From JAOUEA01 sp963790335 (GTDB lineage: Bacteria; Actinomycetota; UBA4738; HRBIN12): a DNA stretch of 64,000 nucleotides. The stretch is taken from the NCBI GenBank assembly GCA_963790335.1, contig CAWBOB010000002.1, forward strand, positions 310,001 through 374,000, in the 5' to 3' direction. Below the pieces are notes generated by a model, which saw nothing but the letters and a program-made list of their open reading frames with translations, searched no databases and had not been told where the DNA came from. Shown piece by piece: positions 22,923-32,225 of the stretch; within the stretch, counting starts at the first letter, position 1, and each line of letters opens with the position of its first letter. The position numbers and the translations under genes were made by a program.

Positions 22923-24148
22923 CCCGACGGCGGCGTCAGTCGCACGAACCGCCGCCTGCCGAACGAGAGCACCGTCCCGTGCAAGGCCTTTGCCTCGAAC
23001 TCGGCATCGGGGTCGTTGAGCGTCTCGCCATCGAGCCGAACGCCGCCCGAGCGCACGGCACGCCTCGCCTCGCCGTTGGTGGCGCTGAAGCCCACCTCGA
23101 TCAGCAGCCGAGGCAGCCAGATCAGGCCACTCGGAGCGGCCCAGGAGGGCTGAACGGCCACCTCAGGCATGTCGGCCGGGGCGTCGTGCTGCTTGTGCAC
23201 GAGATCGAACGCGGCCTCGGCTCGGCCGCCCGCCCCTGCACCGTGGTAGAGGTCCACGATCGATCGGGCCATGCGACGCTTCTGTTCGTTCGGGTGCAGC
23301 GTCGCGGCCGCGAGTCCGCGCTCGATCTCGTCGACATCGTCGGCTCCGAGGGGGGTGCACAGCCGCAGGTATCGAACGATGAGCCCGTCGGGGATCGACA
23401 TGAGCTTGCCGAACTGGTCCTCGGGCGGCTCGGTCACGCCGACCCAGTTGTCCAGCGACTTCGACATCTTGCGGACCCCGTCGAGGCCTTCGAGCAGTGG
23501 CATCGTGAGCACGACCTGTGGAGGGCGGCCGTAGGCTTTCTGCACCTCTCTGCCCATGAGCAGGTTGAAGGTCTGATCCGTGCCGCCGAGCTCGACGTCC
23601 GCCTCGATCGCGACGGAGTCGTATCCCTGGAACAGGGGATAGAGGAACTCGACGACGCTGATCGGCTTGGCCGCGCGGTACCGGTCGCGGAAGTCCTCGC
23701 GCTCGAGCATCTGGGCGACGGTGGCGACCGACGCCAGGCGCAGGAGTTCACCCATGTCCATCGAGGCACTCCACTCCGCGTTCCGGCGGATCTCCGCTCG
23801 CTCCACGTCGATGACGGCCCCGGCTTGCTCCAGGTAGGTGGCGGCGTTCGCGGCAACCTCGTCCTCGGTCAGCATGGGTCGCGTCTCGGACCGGCCCGAC
23901 GGGTCCCCGATGCGGGCGGTGAAGTCACCGATGATGAGGATCGCCACATGTCCCGCGTCCTGGAACTGCCGCAGCTTTCGGAGCACGACCGTGTGCCCCA
24001 GGGTGAGGTCGGGGCGACTAGGGTCGACCCCCAGCTTGACGCGGAGAGGACGTCCGAGCGCGAGCTTGGCCTCAAGGCCCCCCTGAGGCACGAGGTCGGC
24101 GGCGCCGCTGCGCAGTGAGAGCGGGTCGGCGCCGTGGTCGCGAGCCAT
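22919..24148 (-). CDS. tyrS: Tyrosine--tRNA ligase
   Basis: Class I synthetase for tRNA-Tyr, 409 residues. The HIGH-type motif is DLTLGHTVVLRKL, the tyrosine pocket is in LYPLFQGYDSVAIEADVELGGTDQ, and the KMSKS loop is VRKMSKSLDN. A C-terminal S4-like domain (EARRAVRSGGVRLDG) binds the tRNA. HIGH sequence and length place it in the TyrRS group with a GHT motif. Its stop codon overlaps the -35 of the rRNA promoter, and mpg lies beyond the penicillin-binding protein, recalling the mpg-tyrS pair of M. tuberculosis. Confidence 0.97.
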   Translation of the reverse strand: MARDHGADPLSLRSGAADLVPQGGLEAKLALGRPLRVKLGVDPSRPDLTLGHTVVLRKLRQFQDAGHVAILIIGDFTARIGDPSGRSETRPMLTEDEVAANAATYLEQAGAVIDVERAEIRRNAEWSASMDMGELLRLASVATVAQMLEREDFRDRYRAAKPISVVEFLYPLFQGYDSVAIEADVELGGTDQTFNLLMGREVQKAYGRPPQVVLTMPLLEGLDGVRKMSKSLDNWVGVTEPPEDQFGKLMSIPDGLIVRYLRLCTPLGADDVDEIERGLAAATLHPNEQKRRMARSIVDLYHGAGAGGRAEAAFDLVHKQHDAPADMPEVAVQPSWAAPSGLIWLPRLLIEVGFSATNGEARRAVRSGGVRLDGETLNDPDAEFEAKALHGTVLSFGRRRFVRLTPPSG

Positions 24149-24210
24149 CGCGCGCGGATGCTACCAGTGGACACGAGGCTCGGTTCCACCGGTGGACCGC
24201 GATCGCGGCA

Positions 24211-24216
24211 TACACT
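24211..24216 (+). promoter_or_regulatory. -10 box for the penicillin-binding protein gene
   Basis: TACACT lies 9 bases before the ATG at 24226, giving a leader of only a few bases. No convincing -35 or ribosome-binding site is seen. Confidence 0.4.
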
Positions 24217-24225
24217 CACCCGGCG

Positions 24226-26511
24226 ATGCACCGCCGTCGGCGCTTCCCCTCGCTCGGCTCGATGCTGCTCGTCGCCGCGATCGCGGCCACGAGCTGTGAC
24301 CTTGCACGTCTCGAGACCTACGATCCCCTGCCGCTCGCGCAGACGTCGTTCCTCCATGCTGCCGACGGATCGTTGATCACCGAGCTCCACGCCGCCGAGA
24401 ACAGGGTGGTACTCACCGAGGGGCAGATGTCGCGATACCTTCGCGACGCGGCTGTGGCGATCGAGGACAGCCGCTTCTACGTGCATCACGGCGTCGACCT
24501 GCGGGCGATCGCGCGCGCGGCTGCGATGAACGCGCGCGAGGGAAGGGTCGTCGAGGGCGGATCGACGATCACCCAGCAGCTCGTGAAGAACCTCTACGTG
24601 GGCGACGCGGAGACCTTCGGGCGCAAGATCGACGAGGCATCGCTCGCCTGGCAGCTCGAGAACAGGCTCTCGAAGGAGCGGATCCTCACCCGGTACCTGA
24701 ACACGGTGTACCTGGGTCAGGGCGCCTATGGCGCGCAGTCAGGAGCTCAGACGTACTTCTCCACCGATGCCTCGGATCTCACCCTCGCGCAGTCGGCTCT
24801 GTTGGCGAGCCTGATCGCGGCGCCCAACCACTTCGACCCCTTCGTGCATCCCGAGAGCGCCTACGGCCGGCGCAACGTCGTGCTGCGCGCCATGCGTGCC
24901 CAGCGCATGATCGGAGCGCGCGCCTACCGCGCGGCCCTGGCCGACCCGATCGTGCTCAAGCGGGGGGAGCAGACCGGGCGCTATCCCTTCCCGTACTTCG
25001 TCGACTACTTCAAGGACTGGTTCCTGGCCAACCGGGCGTTCGGGCAGACGCGGCAGGATCGGTACAAGCTGTTGTTCACCGGCGGGCTGCAGATCACGAC
25101 CACGCTCGATCCTTCGCTGCAGAGCTACGCAGAGGACGCCGTGGGCAGCCTGCTTTCGTCGCCGACGGATCCCGACGCGGCGATGACCGTGATCGATCCC
25201 CGCACCGGCTTCGTTCGAGCGATGGTGGGCGGCGACGACATCGACTACTGGCGAGACGCCGACGGTGGACGGGTGAACCTCGCGACGGGCAAGGGAGGGC
25301 TGGGCCGCCAGACGGGGTCCGCGTTCAAGCCGTATGCGCTCGTCACGGCGCTCGAGCAGGGTGTGAGCCCATCGACGATCTTCGCTGCGCCCGCCTCGAT
25401 CGATCTGCCGATGGAAGACGGCGAGCTCTGGCACGTGACCAACGCGGAAGGAAGTGGATACGGCTCGATGACGCTCGCGAGCGCGACCGTGAACTCGGTG
25501 AACACCGTGTACGCGCAGCTGATCGAGCAACTCGGCGCCGCCGACGTCGTCGAGACCGCCGAGCGCATGGGCATGCGCTGCTGCCCGAGGGTGAGCGAGC
25601 CGAGCACCCCCCTGTCGCCCTACCTGTCCGCCGTGCTCGGGACCAACGAGTCCAACACGCTCGAGATGGCGAGCGCCTACGGCACGTTCGCCACGGGAGG
25701 CGCCCAGGTCGACCCCCTGCCGGTGGTGAGCGTCGTGGATCCGCAGGGTCACACGCTCTGGCAGGCCGAGCCCGTGCTCACGCAGGTCGTCGACCCGAAG
25801 GTGGCTGCGGTCGCGAACGGCATCTTGCAGGATGTCGTCAGCTACGGCACCGGGCGCTCCGCGATCCTCGGACGTCCGCAGATCGGCAAGACGGGCACCG
25901 CCGAGACGTTGACCAACGCCTGGTTCGTCGGTGCGATCCCGCAGCTCACCGCTGCGGTCTGGGTCGGTTTCCACGAGGGACAGATCCCGATGGAGCCTCC
26001 TCGTACCCGCATCTCGGTCTTCGGTGGCACCTGGCCGGCGCAGATCTGGCGGTTGTTCATGCAGCGCGCGGCTCGCGATCTGCCCGTTCGCGACTTCCCG
26101 AGCCCCGATGTCGGCTACGTGTCGGTCTCGGTGGACGTCACCCAGTCGACGCCGTGCCTGCCCAATGCCTACACCCTGCCGCAGAACATCGACGCGCTGC
26201 AGTTCATCCAAGGCACGGAGCCGACCGAGACGTGCTCCACCCCGAGCGACGTGCAGTCGGTTGCCGTGCCATCGGTGATCGGGCTCGACGAGGCGTCGGC
26301 GGTCGTCGCGCTCGAAGATGCGGGCTTCTACGTAGAGGTCCGCGCCGAGCCCTCGACGCAGCCGCCGGGTGTCGTCATCTACCAGTCCCCCTCGGCCGGC
26401 ACGGCGGAGACGCAGACGAGCACCGTCACCGTCACCGTGTCGAAGACCGGCGGACTGGCGTCGGACGGTGCCGTGCCCGCCGTGCCGGTGGTCCCGGGCG
26501 CCCGCGGCTGA
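24226..26511 (+). CDS. Class A penicillin-binding protein (PBP1 type) with C-terminal PASTA domain
   Basis: Bifunctional peptidoglycan synthase, 761 residues, acting outside the membrane. The glycosyltransferase (GT51) has the catalytic Glu80 in EDSRFYVHHGVD and GGSTITQQLVKNLY. The transpeptidase has the serine nucleophile in QTGSAFKPY (S365, K368), SVN (424-426) and KTGT (555-558). One PASTA domain follows at about 685-750 (VPSVIGLDEASAVVALEDAG). The N-terminus is short: four arginines, a short hydrophobic segment and a cysteine (IAATSC, C24) like a weak lipobox, instead of the usual long cytoplasmic tail and TM helix. The stop is 80 bases inside the convergent mpg frame. Confidence 0.95.
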   Translation: MHRRRRFPSLGSMLLVAAIAATSCDLARLETYDPLPLAQTSFLHAADGSLITELHAAENRVVLTEGQMSRYLRDAAVAIEDSRFYVHHGVDLRAIARAAAMNAREGRVVEGGSTITQQLVKNLYVGDAETFGRKIDEASLAWQLENRLSKERILTRYLNTVYLGQGAYGAQSGAQTYFSTDASDLTLAQSALLASLIAAPNHFDPFVHPESAYGRRNVVLRAMRAQRMIGARAYRAALADPIVLKRGEQTGRYPFPYFVDYFKDWFLANRAFGQTRQDRYKLLFTGGLQITTTLDPSLQSYAEDAVGSLLSSPTDPDAAMTVIDPRTGFVRAMVGGDDIDYWRDADGGRVNLATGKGGLGRQTGSAFKPYALVTALEQGVSPSTIFAAPASIDLPMEDGELWHVTNAEGSGYGSMTLASATVNSVNTVYAQLIEQLGAADVVETAERMGMRCCPRVSEPSTPLSPYLSAVLGTNESNTLEMASAYGTFATGGAQVDPLPVVSVVDPQGHTLWQAEPVLTQVVDPKVAAVANGILQDVVSYGTGRSAILGRPQIGKTGTAETLTNAWFVGAIPQLTAAVWVGFHEGQIPMEPPRTRISVFGGTWPAQIWRLFMQRAARDLPVRDFPSPDVGYVSVSVDVTQSTPCLPNAYTLPQNIDALQFIQGTEPTETCSTPSDVQSVAVPSVIGLDEASAVVALEDAGFYVEVRAEPSTQPPGVVIYQSPSAGTAETQTSTVTVTVSKTGGLASDGAVPAVPVVPGARG

Positions 26512-27085
26512 CGAACGGATCTCCCGCAACGAAGGAGCGCCATCGCAGGTCGAGGCCGACGCTGACACCGACCCGGGGTGAGGTCCCCACCGAGCCGGGG
26601 TCGGTGGGTGTGCCCCCCTCGAGCCAGATCTCATCACCCAGCATCAGGTCGGCTCCGTCGAGCGCGAGCGTCACCGAGAGCGCTTGCGCGAGCTTCCCGG
26701 GACCCGAGCAGAGATCGAGCGGGCGCTCGCGTCTGCGTGCCTCGGCCATCGCCGCGAGCCCCTCGATCGGCTCGACCGACCGCAGCAGCACGGCGCTGCC
26801 CTCACCGTCTCGACGCGTCACCACGTTGAGCATGTGGTGGTTGCCGTAGGTGAAGTACACGTAGAGACGCCCCGGGGGGCCGAACATGACGGCGTTGCGC
26901 CGTGTCATGCCACGGAATCCGTGACTCGCCGGGTCCCCCGGCTCGTAGGCCTCGGTCTCCACGATCCTGCCCGAGAGGCGTGAGCCGTCGGGCAGCCGGC
27001 GCACGAGCATCCGTCCGAGCAGGTCGGGGGCGACGTCGACCGCGGAACGCTCGAAGAACGACCTCGGCAGACGGCGGCGGCTCAG
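26432..27085 (-). CDS. mpg: 3-methyladenine DNA glycosylase (AAG/MPG family)
   Basis: Base excision repair enzyme that removes alkylated purines. Family blocks are PRSFFERSAVDVAPDLLGRMLV, GRIVETEAYEPGDPASH with the catalytic Glu, FGPPGRLYVYFTYGNHHMLN and CSGPGKLAQAL. No ATG, GTG or TTG exists in frame between the polX stop and the conserved start, so CTG at 27085 is proposed. It overlaps the polX stop as CTGA and has AAGGG about 7 bases upstream. The last 25 residues are Arg/Pro-rich, not conserved, and antisense to the penicillin-binding protein end. Translation from further inside polX is the alternative. Confidence 0.85.
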   Translation of the reverse strand: MSRRRLPRSFFERSAVDVAPDLLGRMLVRRLPDGSRLSGRIVETEAYEPGDPASHGFRGMTRRNAVMFGPPGRLYVYFTYGNHHMLNVVTRRDGEGSAVLLRSVEPIEGLAAMAEARRRERPLDLCSGPGKLAQALSVTLALDGADLMLGDEIWLEGGTPTDPGSVGTSPRVGVSVGLDLRWRSFVAGDPFVSRGRPGPPARRARHRPTPVRRSSTR

Positions 27086-28806
27086 GTGCGACCCTTGCGC
27101 AGGAAGCGTTGGAGCTTGGTGATCGGCCACGCATTGATGACATCGTCCTTCGTGAGCCACCCCCGTTGAGCGGTCGCGACGCCGAACCGCATCATGTCGA
27201 GGTGCCCGACGGCATGCGAATCGGTATCGATCGCGAACTTCACCCCGTGGCGGCGCGCCCACAGCACGTGCTCGTCACGCAGATCGAGCCGGTCGGGGTA
27301 GGCGTTGATCTCGAGCGCCGTGCCGGTACGCGCCGCCGCCTCGAAGACGGCCTCGAGGTCGAGGTCGACCGGGTCGCGCGCGCCGATCTTGCGGGTGGTG
27401 AGGTGTCCGATGATGTTCACGTTCGGGTGTTCGATCGCCCTGATCACGCGCCGTGTCATGGCGCTCTTCGACTGGCCGAAGTGGGAATGCACCGACGCCA
27501 CCGTGAGGTCGAAGCCCTCCAGGAACGGCTCGTCCCAGTCGACGCCGCCGTCGGGGTCGATGTTGAGCTCGGTGCCGTGCAGCAGCCGCATCGTTGGGAA
27601 GCGGTCCTGCAGGTCCCGCAGCTGCGCCCGCTGAGCCAGCATCTTCTCGTCGGTCATGCGCTGCATGAACAGGTTCGGGGCGTGATCGGTGACCGCGTAG
27701 TAGATGTAGCGTCGAGCGGCGGCCGCCTCGAGCATGCGCTCGAGCGGCGCCAGCCCGTCGGTGAGATCGGTGTGGGTGTGCAGGTCCCCCCGGACCTGCC
27801 TGAGGGCGATCACGTCGGGGAGCGTTCCCGCCAAGGCGGACTCGATCTCACCCCGGTCCTCCCGGAGCGTGGGCTCGATGAACGGAAGACCGAGCCGCTC
27901 GTACACCTCTGCCTCGGTCTCGGCCGCGAGGAGCTTCCCCGTCTTGGCCCGGAAGAGCCCGTACTCGTTGAGCTTGAGCCCCGCGCGCACGGCCATCTCC
28001 CTGATGCGGATGTTGTGCGCCTTGGAGCCGGTGAAATAGATCATCGCGGCCCCCCACGCGGCGCGGTCGATGACCCGCAGGTCGATCTGGAGTCCGCGGC
28101 CGGTCACGATCGACGACTTGGTCTCACCCTTGGCGATGACCCGATCGACCGGATGCCAGGCGACGAAGGCATCCATCACCGCCTCCGGGCGGTCGCTCGC
28201 GACCAACAGATCGACGTCACCGACCGTCTCCGCCATGCGGCGGAGCGATCCCGCGTAGGCCACGCGACGAACGCCGGGCACCGCTGCCAGATGGTCGAGC
28301 AGTTCGTGGGCGGCCTCGAGCGCCACGTTCACCAGAACCCTGCCCGTGTGCGAACGGAGCCGCCGGACCCCGTCGATGACGTTGCGCTCCGTGGTCCGCG
28401 AGAAGCCCTTCAGCCCTGCCAACTCACCGCGCTCCGCCGCTCCCAGCAGCTCGTCGACACCACCGATGCCGAGCTCCTGATGGACCGCCATGGCCTTCTT
28501 GGGGCCGAAGCCAGCGATCGCCGTCATCTCGCGAACGCCGGCCGGCACCTGGGCTCTGAGGGCATCGAGCTCGGCGAAGCTGCCTGTCTGCAGGTACTCC
28601 GACACCTTCGCGGCGATCGACTTCCCGACGCCGGGGATCCCGCGCACGCCGCGCTCGTCGAGGGAGGCGAGATCGTCCGGATATCCCCCCACCGCCCGCG
28701 CGGCCTTCTCGTAGGCCCTCGGCTTGTACGGGTCGCCGCTCACGATCGAGAGCAGATCGGCATACTCCTGGAGGGCGCGTTCGACCTGATCGTTGGACCT
28801 CGGCAC
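27082..28806 (-). CDS. polX: PolX-type DNA polymerase/3'-5' exonuclease with PHP domain
   Basis: Family X repair polymerase of 574 residues. The N-terminal 8-kDa and HhH segments (GIPGVGKSIAAKV, IAGFGPKKAMAVH) precede the nucleotidyltransferase (YAGSLRRMAETVGDVDLLV, with the two catalytic Asp, and LQIDLRVI with the third). The C-terminal PHP domain has RGDLHTHTDLTDG, VTDHAPN, VASVHSHF and DTDSHAVGHL, the metal-binding histidines and aspartates of an active exonuclease. It probably works in base excision repair, which fits its 4-base overlap with mpg. Confidence 0.95.
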   Translation of the reverse strand: MPRSNDQVERALQEYADLLSIVSGDPYKPRAYEKAARAVGGYPDDLASLDERGVRGIPGVGKSIAAKVSEYLQTGSFAELDALRAQVPAGVREMTAIAGFGPKKAMAVHQELGIGGVDELLGAAERGELAGLKGFSRTTERNVIDGVRRLRSHTGRVLVNVALEAAHELLDHLAAVPGVRRVAYAGSLRRMAETVGDVDLLVASDRPEAVMDAFVAWHPVDRVIAKGETKSSIVTGRGLQIDLRVIDRAAWGAAMIYFTGSKAHNIRIREMAVRAGLKLNEYGLFRAKTGKLLAAETEAEVYERLGLPFIEPTLREDRGEIESALAGTLPDVIALRQVRGDLHTHTDLTDGLAPLERMLEAAAARRYIYYAVTDHAPNLFMQRMTDEKMLAQRAQLRDLQDRFPTMRLLHGTELNIDPDGGVDWDEPFLEGFDLTVASVHSHFGQSKSAMTRRVIRAIEHPNVNIIGHLTTRKIGARDPVDLDLEAVFEAAARTGTALEINAYPDRLDLRDEHVLWARRHGVKFAIDTDSHAVGHLDMMRFGVATAQRGWLTKDDVINAWPITKLQRFLRKGRT

Positions 28807-28813
28807 CGCAGCC

Positions 28814-29734
28814 TCAGGCGGCGCCGAGCAGGCGCAACAACAACGCCTTCTGCGTGTGCAGGCGGTTCTCGGCCTGGTCCCACACGGCAGCCCGTGGTCC
28901 GTCGATCACCTCGGCGGCGATCTCCTGACCGCGGTGAGCGGGCAGGCAGTGCAGCACGACCACATCGTCGGCCGCGCGATCCACCATCGCTTGGGTCACC
29001 TGGAACGAGGTGAAGACCAGCATGCGTTCATCGGCCTCCGCCTCCTGCCCCATGCTCGCCCAGACATCGGTGTAGAGCGCGTCGGCACCGACCACCGCAT
29101 CGCCCGGGTCGTTCGTGACCTCGACCCCCCCGCCGGTCTCCAGGGCGATCTCCGTCGCCCGCTTGACGACCTGCGGGATCGGCTCGAAGCCGGGCGGAGC
29201 GGCGACCCGCACCTGCATGCCGGCCTTCGCTCCGGCGAGCAGCAGGGAATGGGCGACGTTGTTCCCGTCACCGAGGTAGGTGAGCGTGCGTCCGGCGAGC
29301 GTACCGAGCCGTTCGCGCAGCGTGAGCAGATCGGCCAGCGCCTGACATGGGTGCTCGAAGTCGGAGAGCGCGTTGACGACGGGCACGTCCGCAGCGGCTG
29401 CGAGCACCTCGAGGCGTTCCTGCTCGAAGGTGCGGAGCACGATCGCATCGACGTAGCGCGAGAGCACCCGGCCGGTGTCTTCGATCGTCTCGCCCCGACC
29501 CAGCTGAAGCTCCGTCGAGGACAGCACGATCGACGTCGCCCCGAGCTGAGAGACCCCGACCTCGAACGAGACGCGGGTCCTGGTGCTGGGCTTCTCGAAG
29601 ATCAAGGCGACCGACCGTCCGGCGAGGGTGCCCGCGAACGCGTCGGGACGCTCCTTCACGTCGGCGGCGAGATCGAGCAGCTCACCGAGCTCCTTCACGC
29701 CCAGGTCGTCGACCGAGAGGTACGCCCCGTCCAC
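28814..29734 (-). CDS. argF: Ornithine carbamoyltransferase
   Basis: Makes citrulline from ornithine and carbamoyl phosphate in arginine synthesis. Motifs are FEKPSTRTRVSFE (carbamoyl phosphate), HPCQALAD, and HCLPAHRG (ornithine/active cysteine). GTG 29734 was chosen over the upstream ATG at 29821: it gives the usual 306 residues and lies 7 bases after a TAGACT -10 box, so the message is probably leaderless. No other arg gene is in the window. Confidence 0.93.
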   Translation of the reverse strand: MDGAYLSVDDLGVKELGELLDLAADVKERPDAFAGTLAGRSVALIFEKPSTRTRVSFEVGVSQLGATSIVLSSTELQLGRGETIEDTGRVLSRYVDAIVLRTFEQERLEVLAAAADVPVVNALSDFEHPCQALADLLTLRERLGTLAGRTLTYLGDGNNVAHSLLLAGAKAGMQVRVAAPPGFEPIPQVVKRATEIALETGGGVEVTNDPGDAVVGADALYTDVWASMGQEAEADERMLVFTSFQVTQAMVDRAADDVVVLHCLPAHRGQEIAAEVIDGPRAAVWDQAENRLHTQKALLLRLLGAA

Positions 29735-29741
29735 GGCGCGG

Positions 29742-29747
29742 AGTCTA
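29742..29747 (-). promoter_or_regulatory. -10 box for leaderless argF
   Basis: TAGACT on the minus strand, 7 bases before the GTG at 29734. A TTGGTG 19 bases further upstream (29772-29767) could be the -35. The spacing implies a start of transcription at the start codon. Confidence 0.45.
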
Positions 29748-29829
29748 TCGGCAACCCCGGCGAGCGCACCAATCGAGCGCTCACCACGCGTCGGGGTTCC
29801 CGATCCGCTGCTCGCAGCCATGCGGAGCG

Positions 29830-32225
29830 TCAGCCGGCTCTGAGCCGGGCGTCGAGCTCACGCTCCAGACGCTCCACGATCGCCTCGACGACCGTGTCGC
29901 TCTCCTCCCGGGTCAGCGTGCGATCGCCTGCGCGGATGTCCACCGCGAACGCCAGGCTCTTCGTACCGGGCGCGAGCGGGGCTCCGCGGAAGACGTCGAA
30001 CAGCACACAGCTCCCGAGCATGTCTCCGGCGGCGTCCTCGATCGCGGCCTGCACGAGGGCGGCGGCGACGTCGTCGGCGACGACGAACGCGAGATCGCGC
30101 CGGACCGGAGGGAAGCGCGGCACGTCGCGCACCGCGTGCGTGGGCGTGGTCGCCGACATCAGGGCGTCGAGCTCCAGCTCACCGACCGCGACACGGCCCT
30201 CGATCTCGACCGACCGTGCGACCCGCGGGTGCACCTCACCGACGACGCCGACCGACATCTCACCGGCCAGCACCTCGGCGGATCGACCTGGATGGAACGG
30301 ATCGCCGACGGGCCCTCCCAGCGTCCACGACGCGATGCCGAGCTCGGCCATCGTCGCCGCGAGCACACCGGTGGCGTCGAAGGCGTCGAAGGCGCGAGGA
30401 TCGCCATGCCACCCTTCCTCGGCCTGACCCGCGAGTGCGAAGGCGAGGTGCTGCCGCTCCACCACGGCATCGGCGTCGAGACGGAACACGGTGCCGGCCT
30501 CGAAGATCGCGACGGTGCGCACCCCGTGGGCAAGGTTGCGAGCGACCGCGTGCGCGAGCCCGGGAAGCAGCCGGGTGCGCAGGTGACCCTCGTCGGCCTG
30601 GAGGGGATTCGTGACCGGCACGGGCTCGACGCCGGGACTCCAGTCCAGGTCCCCGCGCGAGGCGAACGTGAGCAGCCGCGCTTCGCGGAGTCCAGACCGA
30701 ACCATCGCGTCGATCGCCCGTCCACGGAACCGATAGGCGGGTGGCGCTCCCCCGGCCTGCCCCGTCGCCGGCACGTGCGATCCGACCCGGTCGTACCCGA
30801 GGAGGCGCGCGACCTCCTCGATGAGGTCGACCTCGCGCTCGATGTCGACGCGGTACCCGGGCACCTCGACCTCGAGCGCGGGCTCGCTCGCGGACCCGCC
30901 GTTGAAGGGCGATGCACCATGCGGAGCCGGTCGAAGACCTCGTGCGCATCGGCCGCCGCGACCTCGTAAGCCAGCAGTGAGGAGGCCCGCGCCGGGCGCA
31001 TGGAGATCCATCGGCGTGGCGGGGTGTCGCCGTCGGCGACGATGCCTCGGGCGATCGAGCCGCCGGCCCATGCCGCCATGAGCTGCGCACCTCGAGCCGC
31101 TCCGGCTTCGAGGGCCTCGGGGTCGCTGCCCCGCTCGAACCTGTGAGACGCCTCGGTGTGCAGTCCCAAGCGGCGGGCGGTCGACAGGATGCCCGACCGG
31201 GTGAACGACGCTGATTCGAGCAGCACGTCGACGGTGTCGTCGGCGACCTCGGAGGTCGCCCCTCCCATGATGCCCGCGATCGCCACGGGACGCTCGACGT
31301 CGCAGATGAGCAGATCGCCCGAGGTCATGGCTCGATCGACCCCGTCGAGCGTGCGCACGGACTCGCCTCCGGCGGCCCGGCGCACCACGATGCCCGGGCC
31401 CTCGAGGCGTCGCAGATCGAACGCGTGCAGCGGCTGGCCGAGCTCGAGCATCGCGTAGTTCGTGGCGTCGACGATCGGAGACACGGGCCGCATGCCGCTC
31501 GCCGTCAGCCGGGCCTGGGCCCTGACGGGGGTCGCGCCACCGCTGAGCCCCGTGACGACGCGCGCGACGTAGCGGGGGCACCCGTCGATCGCATCGACAC
31601 GCACCGTCGCCGCCGACCCCGCGGTGTCGTCGGTCTCGTCGAGCTCGAGCACCGGCTGCGAGAGCGGCGTGCCCGTCAGCACCGAGACCTCGCGGGCCAC
31701 CCCCAGCACGCTCAACAGGTCGGGCCGGTTCGGCTCCACCTCGATGTCGAGCACCTCGTCGTCGAGACCGAGCGCGGCCACGACATCGTCGCCCGCGGAG
31801 GCCGGCTCGCCGTTGAGCACGAGGATGCCCTCGTGCAGATCGGCGATGGCCAGCTCTCGCGCCGAGCAGAGCATGCCGTTGGAGACGACGCCTCCGAGGT
31901 CGCGGGCGGCGAGCGGCTCGGGGAGCGCGGGCACGCGTGATCCCGGACGTGCCCACGGCACCATGTCGGCTTCCTGGAAGTTGCGAACACCCGCGCAGAC
32001 GACGTGCTGCCCGGCCCCGTCATCGACCGTGACGACCGTCAGCTTCTGGGAGTTCGGATGGTCTTCGATCTTCACGACCCTCGCGACGACGACACCCTGC
32101 ACACCGCTCCACGGTCGCTCGACGTGCTCGACCTTCACCCCCTGCAACGTGAGGCGCTCCGCGAGCTCGCTCGCCGAGTGCTCGGTCGGGCACAGCTCAC
32201 GGAGCCACGACCAGACGATCTTCAC
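29830..32225 (-). CDS. pheT: Phenylalanine--tRNA ligase beta subunit, frameshifted
   Basis: Large subunit of the alpha2-beta2 PheRS. The N-terminal part (GTG 32225, VKIVWSWLRELCPTEHSA, EMAP-like tRNA-binding domain, B3/B4 editing domain LGLHTEASHRFERGSDPEAL) is in one frame to about 30915. The rest (ASPFNGGSASEPALEVEVPG, core domain, ferredoxin-like anticodon domain at the end, VRRDLAFVVADDV) is in another. One base seems missing near 30910-30920; corrected, the protein has 798 residues, the normal size. GTG overlaps the pheS stop as GTGA. Confidence 0.93.

Noticed and set aside
26586..26608. Hairpin with a perfect 8-bp stem downstream of the penicillin-binding protein
   Set aside because: It lies within mpg coding sequence and has no U tract, so it is not called as a terminator, though it could act as one on the plus strand.
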